The notes below the pieces were generated by a model. The model ran no database searches. It was not told the origin of the DNA and saw only the letters and a program-made list of their open reading frames with translations. The position numbers and the translations under genes are program-made. Positions 57,958 to 64,000 of a stretch of DNA of 64,000 nucleotides are shown piece after piece. Where the stretch lies: contig NZ_JACIDU010000002.1 of the NCBI RefSeq assembly GCF_014196535.1, positions 248,001 through 312,000 of the forward strand. Direction: 5' to 3'. This DNA comes from Allorhizobium borbori. Lineage in GTDB: Bacteria > Pseudomonadota > Alphaproteobacteria > Rhizobiales > Rhizobiaceae. Numbering within the stretch: the stretch's first letter is position 1; each line of letters opens with the position of its first letter.

Positions 57958-58520
57958 CGGAAAAGGGCAAAGAAGACGACCGGAGCTTCAAGCGCACGCT
58001 TTTGGCAACCCTGCCCAACCTGCGCGCCTTCGCCGTTTCGCTGAGCGGACGGCAGGACCGCGCCGACGATCTGGTGCAGGACACGATCATGAAGGCCTGG
58101 GCCAACCAGGCCAGCTTCACGCCGGGCACCAACATGAAGGCGTGGCTCTTCACCATTCTGCGCAACGAGTTCTACAGCCAGATGCGCAAGCGCGGTCGCG
58201 AGGTTCAGGATACGGACGGCGTGTTTTCCAGCACGCTCGCCACCCATCCCGAGCAATACGGCCATATGGATCTCGCCGATTTCAAAAGCGCGCTCGACCA
58301 GTTGCCGGAAGACCAGCGCGAAGCGATCCTTCTCGTGGGTGCGGCGGGCTTTGCCTATGAGGAAGCGGCAGATGTGTGTGGCTGCGCCGTTGGCACCATC
58401 AAGAGCCGCGTCAGCCGGGCCCGTAACCGCCTGCAGGAACTGCTCGGTATTTCCGGAGAGGGCGAGTTCGGACCGGATTCGGAAGCCGCGTCGGTTACTG
58501 TACGCGCACTCGGCGGCTGA
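57954..58520 (+). CDS. ecfG: EcfG, general stress ECF sigma factor
   Basis: The 188-residue ECF sigma factor has region 2 (DRADDLVQDTIMKAWAN, about 40-60) and region 4 (LPEDQREAILLVGAAGFAYEEAADVCGCAVGTIKSRVSRARNRL split across 115-160) and belongs to the EcfG (ECF15) group by its pairing with NepR and PhyR. It directs RNA polymerase to GGAAC-N16-CGTT promoters, several of which lie in this window. It is autoregulated by the promoter at 57690. Confidence 0.94.
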   Translation: MTEKGKEDDRSFKRTLLATLPNLRAFAVSLSGRQDRADDLVQDTIMKAWANQASFTPGTNMKAWLFTILRNEFYSQMRKRGREVQDTDGVFSSTLATHPEQYGHMDLADFKSALDQLPEDQREAILLVGAAGFAYEEAADVCGCAVGTIKSRVSRARNRLQELLGISGEGEFGPDSEAASVTVRALGG

Positions 58521-58541
58521 AAAGCCGCCGAGATCCTTTTA
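58511..58541 (+). terminator. Probable ecfG terminator
   Basis: CGGCGGC/GCCGCCG (7 bp, loop TGAAAA) overlaps the stop codon and is followed by a displaced T-rich stretch. Confidence 0.55.
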
Positions 58542-58553
58542 TTCCTGTCACCC

Positions 58554-59000
58554 TTACTTCCGTTTCGATGTCGCGGCAAAGCCGGCGGCAAAAGCCGTCA
58601 GCGCGGCAACAAAAACCGAAACGAACGGGCTTCCCCGCGTCAACACCGGCAGAATGGAAAGCAGCGAACCGGTAAGGTTGCCCGGCCGGGACGCCTGCTC
58701 CTGCAAAAGCTGTTCGCGCAGAAGCTGCAGCTCGCGTTCGCGCCGGTTGGCCGAAATAACCACCGCCAGCACGGCAAGGGCTGCCGCCAGCGCACCGATG
58801 GCAATGCTCAAAAGAGCAATGGCCGCCCCGGCAATTTCCGTGAGATAGATGGCGAGCGCCGCAAGTCCGGTGACGTAGGCCGTCAGCAGCAAGACGGCCA
58901 CAACGGCATAGAGTACGGCGTTGCGGCCCGTCTGGCGGGCGAGCGCGCCATAATCGCGGGACATGGCGGAAACGAGAAGGCGCGAGAGATCGGCCATCAT
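58554..59000 (-). CDS. Holin-like membrane protein (phage holin family, DUF)
   Basis: The 148-residue protein has two to three membrane segments (about 30-50, 60-85) and a positively charged helical part, as in the 'phage holin family' of chromosomal proteins. These are not phage genes; they recur next to DUF883 proteins. It overlaps the DUF883 gene by 4 bases and shares its EcfG promoter. The function is unknown, probably envelope-associated. Confidence 0.75.
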   Translation of the reverse strand: MMADLSRLLVSAMSRDYGALARQTGRNAVLYAVVAVLLLTAYVTGLAALAIYLTEIAGAAIALLSIAIGALAAALAVLAVVISANRRERELQLLREQLLQEQASRPGNLTGSLLSILPVLTRGSPFVSVFVAALTAFAAGFAATSKRK

Positions 59001-59293
59001 GCCCGCCGCGTCAGCACAGCCAGAACGAAGCCGAGACCGGCGGCAATTCCGAGCGCCTTGAGAGGCTTCGCCCGGATACGCTCTTCAAGATCGGACTGGA
59101 CGGCGCAAACCTGGTCGCGAGCCGCGTCGAGCGCATGCACCGAAGCCTCGGCCGCGTCGTTACCCGCCCTGTAGGCCTGCGCCTTCACTTCCTCTGCCTT
59201 GCCGGCGGCAAGCGCCGCAATCGTCTCGGCAAGCGCGGCCACATCCTTGCGGATTTGCTCAAGCTGCTGCTGAAGGTCGTTTTCAGATGCCAT
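58997..59293 (-). CDS. DUF883 (ElaB/YqjD-like) membrane protein
   Basis: The 98-residue protein has an amphipathic helical N-terminal part rich in Ala/Glu/Lys, then a C-terminal membrane helix (PLKALGIAAGLGFVLAVLTRR). ElaB/YqjD proteins bind ribosomes at the membrane in stationary phase in E. coli. An exact EcfG promoter 28-52 bases upstream puts it in the general stress regulon. GGAG precedes the ATG. Confidence 0.85.
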   Translation of the reverse strand: MASENDLQQQLEQIRKDVAALAETIAALAAGKAEEVKAQAYRAGNDAAEASVHALDAARDQVCAVQSDLEERIRAKPLKALGIAAGLGFVLAVLTRRA

Positions 59294-59320
59294 GGTAATC
59301 TCCTTTGTCCATGGGAACGA

Positions 59321-59345
59321 AACGTTTCATCGGCGTTCCGGTTCC
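59321..59345 (-). promoter_or_regulatory. EcfG promoter of the DUF883-holin pair
   Basis: GGAAC (59345-59341), 16 bases, CGTT (59324-59321) on the minus strand. A second GGAAC nearby has a 15-base spacer and fits less well. Confidence 0.8.
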
Positions 59346-59372
59346 GCCAGAGTGACAGAAAGCCGCAGCCCC

Positions 59373-60767
59373 TCAGGCAACCGGCGGTTCCGGCCAGGTC
59401 TTCACCCCACCGCCCCAGCTTTCGTAAAGACGCGAAAGCTGGAGAACCGCAAGATCCGCAAAACGCGGACCGACGATCTGCAGACCGATGGGCATGCCGG
59501 ATTTGGAGAAACCGCAATTGATGGACGCCGCCGGCTGATCCGACATATTCCACGGTACGGTGTAGGCGATATGTTCGAAGGGCAGCGCCGGATCGTTGGT
59601 GGGCGAGGCCCAGTCCGCCGGGTAGGACACGATGGGATTGACCGGCGACAGCAGCGCATCAATGCTGGTAAAGAGCACGCTAGCCGCCCGGCGCATCTCC
59701 AGCATACGGTTGAAACCGCGTGCTGCCTCGACGCCGGTCACATCCGCCCCGCCGCGCGCCCAGTCGAGAATATAGGGCAGGATTGACGCCTTGCGTTCGT
59801 CGGAAAGTCCCTCGATATCGCCCCAGAACTTAGCCCGCCAGAACTTGTCGAGACCGTCGAGCATCTCGCGCGTCAGAACGGGATCGACGGGAATGATGAT
59901 GGCGCCGGCCTTTTCGAAGCGAAGCGCTGCCTTCTCCACCGCTTCACGCACCTCAGGGTCCAGCGGCAGACCGCAGCCCGGCTCCAGCATCAGGCCGATC
60001 TTCAGGCCGCGCACATTGGTGGAAAGGTCGGTCCAGTCGATCTCTTCCGGCGGCAGGCTGGTGGCGTCGCGCCAGTCGGGCCGGGCAAGCGTAAACATCG
60101 ACCACGCCGCATCTTCCACCGTGCGCGTCATTGGCCCGGCGCAGCGACCGGGATAATAGGGATCGACGGGAATGCGACCCTGGCTGGGCTTGAAACCGAA
60201 AAGACCGGTCCAGCCGGCGGGAAGCCTGACCGAACCGCCGATATCCGTGCCGATATGCAGCGGCCCGAAGCCCGCTGCCCCGGCAGAGGCCGCACCGGCA
60301 CTCGAACCGCCCGGATTTTCCGAAAGCTTCCACGGGTTGCGGGAAAGGTTGTGAAAGCTCGACAGGCCGGAGGACAACATGCCGTAATCCGGGCAGGTGG
60401 TCTTGGCGAAGATCACCGCACCGTCTTCCCGCAGCCGTGCGGCGGCCGGCGCATCTTCGGTGGCCGGCACCTTCTCCGTCGCCGCGGTGCCGAGCGGCAC
60501 CGGCACGCCCTTCGTCGCCACCAGTTCCTTCACCGAAACCGGAATGCCATCAAGCGGGCCAAGCGGCGCGCGACGCGCCCAGCGTTCGGTGGACTCCGCC
60601 GCCTGCCTGCGGGCTTCTTCGGGATCATAGGCATAAAGCGCCTGCACATGCGGTTCGAAGGCGTCGATGCGCTTTTCAACCGCCTGCCAGTATTCGAAGG
60701 GGGAAAGCGTGCCGGCCTCGTAATGCTGCAACAGGTCCTTGATGGAAAGGGAAATCAGATCGTCCAT
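59373..60767 (-). CDS. Amidase signature-family hydrolase
   Basis: The 464-residue enzyme has the Ser-cisSer-Lys triad: Lys80 (VSVKELVATKG), the cis-Ser in NPGGSSAGAA (155/156) and the nucleophile Ser179 (DIGGSVR). It hydrolyses an amide; the branch is close to the AtzF/GatA-like amidases without being GatA (no gatBC nearby). ATG 60767 lies 52 bases after the upstream permease gene in the same direction, so it belongs to the ABC transporter operon and probably acts on its cargo. Confidence 0.88.
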   Translation of the reverse strand: MDDLISLSIKDLLQHYEAGTLSPFEYWQAVEKRIDAFEPHVQALYAYDPEEARRQAAESTERWARRAPLGPLDGIPVSVKELVATKGVPVPLGTAATEKVPATEDAPAAARLREDGAVIFAKTTCPDYGMLSSGLSSFHNLSRNPWKLSENPGGSSAGAASAGAAGFGPLHIGTDIGGSVRLPAGWTGLFGFKPSQGRIPVDPYYPGRCAGPMTRTVEDAAWSMFTLARPDWRDATSLPPEEIDWTDLSTNVRGLKIGLMLEPGCGLPLDPEVREAVEKAALRFEKAGAIIIPVDPVLTREMLDGLDKFWRAKFWGDIEGLSDERKASILPYILDWARGGADVTGVEAARGFNRMLEMRRAASVLFTSIDALLSPVNPIVSYPADWASPTNDPALPFEHIAYTVPWNMSDQPAASINCGFSKSGMPIGLQIVGPRFADLAVLQLSRLYESWGGGVKTWPEPPVA

Positions 60768-60819
60768 GGCAATGGTCTTCTTCGAATGCAAAAGGGAAAG
60801 GGCGAAGGAAAGGGCAGGC

Positions 60820-61650
60820 TCATCCGCTCTCGGCACGCGGATCGATCACATCGCGCAGGCCATCGCCCAGCATGTTGAGACCAAAGACGGCCAGCGCGAT
60901 GGAAAGGCCGGGCAGAATGGCGAGCCAGGGCGCGAGACCGAGATAGGTCTGTGAATCCGCCAGCATCCGCCCCCAGCTTGGTGCCGGCGGTGCCATGCCG
61001 AGCCCGAGGAAGGAAAGGCCCGCTTCCGTCAGGATCGCAAGACCGAGCTGGATCGCCGTCTGCACGATGATCTGGCCTGCGACATTCGGCAGGATATGCA
61101 CCAGCGTGATGCCGAGCGGGCGCTTGCCTATACTCTGCGCCGCCGTCACATAATCCCGCGCCCAGATCTGCCGGGCCGATCCCAGCACGACACGGGCAAA
61201 GACCGGCACCATGAAGGTGGCGATGGCGATGATGGCGGTGAACCGCCCCGCCCCCAGAAACGCCCCGAGCATCATGGCCGAAAGAATGGGCGGCACCGCA
61301 AAGATCACGTCGCAGACGCGCATCAAAAGCTGTTCCACGAACCCCTGCCGGGCGGCAGCGAACAGGCCGATGGCCGTGCCGGCAACACCACCGATAATGA
61401 CAGCCGCCAGGGCGGTGGACAACGAATTCCACGTACCTACCATCAGCATGGAGGCCACGTCCCGGCCGAACTGGTCGGTGCCGAGCAGGCCATGGTCGAA
61501 CGGGCCCTTGAGCTTGTGGACGATCTGCATCTTGGACGGTGAAAGCGGTGTCCAGACGAGGGAGATAAGCGCCACGGCGAAGAGAAGCGCGGTGACGAAA
61601 GCACCCAGCCACAATTGCGGACGCCGGCAGAAGGAACGGAACAGGCTCAT
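60820..61650 (-). CDS. Peptide-type ABC permease (DppC type)
   Basis: The 276-residue permease has six membrane segments, the LLGTDQFGRDVASMLMVGT motif near the N-terminus and the EAA loop near residue 175 (DYVTAAQSIGKRP). It overlaps the DppB-type gene by 4 bases. Confidence 0.9.
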   Translation of the reverse strand: MSLFRSFCRRPQLWLGAFVTALLFAVALISLVWTPLSPSKMQIVHKLKGPFDHGLLGTDQFGRDVASMLMVGTWNSLSTALAAVIIGGVAGTAIGLFAAARQGFVEQLLMRVCDVIFAVPPILSAMMLGAFLGAGRFTAIIAIATFMVPVFARVVLGSARQIWARDYVTAAQSIGKRPLGITLVHILPNVAGQIIVQTAIQLGLAILTEAGLSFLGLGMAPPAPSWGRMLADSQTYLGLAPWLAILPGLSIALAVFGLNMLGDGLRDVIDPRAESG

Positions 61651-62600
61651 ACCCCACCCTCCCTGCGCAGGCGTGGATCGATGAAGAGATAGGCGATATC
61701 GACCGCGAAGTTCATAAGGATGACGAACGCGCAGAAGAAAAGGACGACATCCTGCATGACGATGATGTCACGCTGCGCCAGCGCCTGATAGGCAAGTCGC
61801 CCCAGCCCCGGCAGGTTGAACACGTTTTCAACAAGCACGGCGCCGGCAATGAGGAAGGTAAACTGCAGGCCGAGAATGGTGACGACCGGGATCAGCGCAT
61901 TCGGCACGGCATGCAGCCAGAGTGCCGCGCGCGGTGTCAGCCCCTTGGCGCGGGCAGTGCGAACAAAATCCTCTCCCAGCACATCGAGAACGGCGGTGCG
62001 CGTGACCCGCGTCAACACACCCGCCTGTGGCAGGCCGAGCGCCACGGCTGGCAGGATGAGCGCCTTGAAAGCGGGCCAGAACCCCGCCGCCCATCCCGGA
62101 AACCCGCCAGCCGGCATGATGCCGAGCGTGGTGGCAAAAACGATGATGAGAATGAGACCCACCCAGAAGCCGGGTACGGCAATGCTGAAATGCGAGAAAA
62201 GCCCGACCAGAAAATCCGCAACACTGCTCTTGCGCGATGCCGCCAGAACCCCGAGCGGAATGGCAAGCCCGATGGAAATGGCGAGCGCCAGGATGGCGAG
62301 CGGCACCGTGACCTGCAAGCGCTCACCAATCAGCCCCGCCACCGGCACACCGTAGGTGTAGGACGTCCCGAGATCGCCGGTCAGCGCCCCACCCAACCAG
62401 TGCAGATAGCGCACGAGAAAGGGCAGATCGAGGCCCATTTCCCGTCGCAGCGCCGCAAGCGTATCGGGACTTGCGGAGGTGCCGAGCATGATTTCGGCGG
62501 GATCGCCCGGCAGCACGTCCATGACCGTGAAGATCAGGAACGACACCGCCAGAAGCGTGATGATGAGGCCGCCTGCCCGGCGTGCCAGAACCGCAATCAT
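61647..62600 (-). CDS. Peptide-type ABC permease (DppB type)
   Basis: The 317-residue permease has six membrane segments and the DVLGEDFVRTARAKG loop near residue 210. It precedes the DppC-type permease on the same strand. No ATPase gene of this system is in the window; it may lie beyond the right edge, or the ATPase may be shared with another system. Confidence 0.9.
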   Translation of the reverse strand: MIAVLARRAGGLIITLLAVSFLIFTVMDVLPGDPAEIMLGTSASPDTLAALRREMGLDLPFLVRYLHWLGGALTGDLGTSYTYGVPVAGLIGERLQVTVPLAILALAISIGLAIPLGVLAASRKSSVADFLVGLFSHFSIAVPGFWVGLILIIVFATTLGIMPAGGFPGWAAGFWPAFKALILPAVALGLPQAGVLTRVTRTAVLDVLGEDFVRTARAKGLTPRAALWLHAVPNALIPVVTILGLQFTFLIAGAVLVENVFNLPGLGRLAYQALAQRDIIVMQDVVLFFCAFVILMNFAVDIAYLFIDPRLRREGGV

Positions 62601-62780
62601 TCCGTTTTCCCGCTCATTCAGCAGTTTTCATGGTCGATGGGAAAGTCTCTTCCGGCAAGGACAAAGCGGAAGGCTTCGGCGTTCCTCCCTCCCCCCCTTG
62701 AGGAGAGAAGGCCGCGGCAGCGGGAGAAGGGTCTCTCAGGCAAAGACCTCAAAGAAGCCCCCTTCCCTTTGCCGGCTGGA

Positions 62781-64000
62781 TCAGTCCTCCCACTGAACTT
62801 CGTTCAGCACGTTGGACGGGATCGGTTCGTTGGCCCAGAGGCCCTTCACCTTGGCGTTCCACACGCCGAGCTTAGGCATCACGAAGAGGTAAAGCGCCGG
62901 CACGTCGTTGGCCAGAATGGTCTGCGCCTCGCCGTATAGCTTCGCCTGTTCCGCAGCGTCGGACGTGGCCTGCACCTTGGCCAGCACATCGTTGAAAGCC
63001 GGGTTCTTGTAGTGGAAGTAATAGGGATCGCGGGCATAGATATCGATATCCATCGGCTCGGCATGAGCCACGATGGTCATGTCGTAATCGCCGCCCTTGA
63101 ACACATCCGACACCCACTTGGCCGGAAACTCGGTCGTCTCGATGTTCATCGTCACGCCGATTTCGGCAAACAGCGCCTGCAGGATCTGCGAGGAGCGCTG
63201 CGCATACTGCATCTGGGGTGCCTTGATGGTGAAGGTGAAGCCGTTCGGATAGCCCGCTTCCTTCAAAAGCGCCTTGGCCTTGTCGACATCATAGGCATGG
63301 ACACCGGTCAGATCGACATAGCCGGGATCGTTCGGCGTGTAATGGCTGCCGATCGGCGTGCCGAAGCCCGACCATGCGCCCTCCACCACGGCGGCGCGAT
63401 CCACGGCCATCATAAGCGCCTGGCGCACGCGCTGGTCATCGAAGGGCTTGCGGGCATTGTTCATGCCGGCCACGACCTTGAGTTCGGTATTGCCGATCAC
63501 GACGGAAAGCTTGGCGTCCTTTTCCAGATCCGCAATCAGTTCAGGTGCGCCGAATTCCGGGAACGAATCCACATCACCCGATTTCAGCGCAGCGGCCTGC
63601 GCCTGCGGGTCGGCAATGAAACGGAAGGTCGCGGTTTCCAGCTTCGCGGCCTTGTCCTTGTTCCAGTAGTCCGGATTGCGGACGAGCTCGACCTTGTCGC
63701 CCTTCGCCCAGCTCTTGAACTTGAACGGACCGGTGCCGACCGGTGTCGTCTTGTTGTCGGCGGCCGACCTGGTGCCGACGATGGAGGAAGACGGCCAGCC
63801 GAGCCAGTAGAGAAGGCTGCCGGTGGGCTTGGAAAGCTTGAGCACCAGCGTTTCCGCATCCGGGGCCTCGACGCTTGCGATGGTGGCGAAATAACGCTTC
63901 TGCGGATTGACGGAGTCCGCGCCGCGGGCACGCTCGATGGCCGCCTTCGCGACAGCGGCGTCGAAGGCCTCGCCATCATGGAACTTCACGCCGGTCTGGA
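62781..64000 (-). CDS. Peptide-type ABC substrate-binding protein, incomplete
   Basis: At least 405 residues are in the window and the 5' end lies past the right edge. The visible part has the family 5 landmarks (VKFHDGEAFD, GTGPFKFKSW, RVRQALMMAVDRAAV). It lies 180 bases upstream of the permeases on the same strand, so it is the receptor for this second system. The gap after it (62601-62780) is rich in G/A and C/T runs; I see no gene there. Confidence 0.85.
   Translation of the reverse strand, partial: QTGVKFHDGEAFDAAVAKAAIERARGADSVNPQKRYFATIASVEAPDAETLVLKLSKPTGSLLYWLGWPSSSIVGTRSAADNKTTPVGTGPFKFKSWAKGDKVELVRNPDYWNKDKAAKLETATFRFIADPQAQAAALKSGDVDSFPEFGAPELIADLEKDAKLSVVIGNTELKVVAGMNNARKPFDDQRVRQALMMAVDRAAVVEGAWSGFGTPIGSHYTPNDPGYVDLTGVHAYDVDKAKALLKEAGYPNGFTFTIKAPQMQYAQRSSQILQALFAEIGVTMNIETTEFPAKWVSDVFKGGDYDMTIVAHAEPMDIDIYARDPYYFHYKNPAFNDVLAKVQATSDAAEQAKLYGEAQTILANDVPALYLFVMPKLGVWNAKVKGLWANEPIPSNVLNEVQWED

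Noticed and set aside
58554-59000. Prophage remnant suggested by a holin-family protein
   Set aside because: There are no other phage genes nearby, and this family is a common chromosomal partner of DUF883 proteins under stress control.

Overview
This is 64 kb of GC-rich, tightly packed chromosome from an alphaproteobacterium, most likely a member of the Rhizobiaceae (Agrobacterium/Rhizobium type). The reasons are a complete alphaproteobacterial general stress response locus (phyR, nepR, ecfG), a long speF-type leader in front of an ornithine decarboxylase, a sitABCD operon with Mur-like operators, an ExoD homologue and many solute transporters. I see no rRNA, tRNA, CRISPR array, insertion sequence or prophage. 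It looks like ordinary core and transport-rich chromosome, cut at both ends; the gene at the right edge is incomplete.

Layout. 0-10 kb: TPR lipoprotein, membrane GGDEF/EAL protein, TakPQM-like TRAP transporter for 2-oxo acids, class I amidotransferase, and a LacI regulator followed by a 2-hydroxyacid dehydrogenase. 10-24 kb: MarR regulator, creatininase-like hydrolase, CobW/COG0523 GTPase with a WD40 partner, MarR-GNAT fusion, ornithine decarboxylase with its RNA leader, LysR regulator, DUF1007-NicO nickel/cobalt pair, KDPG aldolase, CYTH-CHAD pair and TrhO. 24-34 kb: methionine ABC importer (metN, metI and two metQ copies) behind an apparent leader-peptide attenuator, GH1 beta-glucosidase, EmrAB-type efflux pump with a divergent TetR regulator, TerC. 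34-47 kb: gltX-lysS, a PhnB-like protein, a His-rich membrane protein, sitABCD, transaldolase, an Ada-like DNA repair protein, endonuclease III, a CysZ-like protein and ExoD. 47-55 kb: a peptide ABC system split between two divergent transcripts, one with the fused ATPase, an M20 amidohydrolase and a nitrilase-like hydrolase, the other with the binding protein and permeases. 55-59.4 kb: general stress response genes. 59.4-64 kb: a second peptide-type ABC system with an amidase.

The clearest regulatory content is as follows. (1) The metNIQQ leader encodes a 15-residue Cys/Met-rich peptide followed by mutually exclusive hairpins and a T-run. (2) Four exact EcfG promoters (GGAAC-N16-CGTT) control phyR, nepR-ecfG, a DUF1328 protein and a DUF883-holin-like pair. 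(3) The sitABCD promoter lies between two 17-bp near-palindromes. (4) Paired or single palindromes lie upstream of the efflux pump, the MarR-GNAT gene, the peptide transporter and the LacI gene. These are motif readings by eye; no database search or folding program was run.
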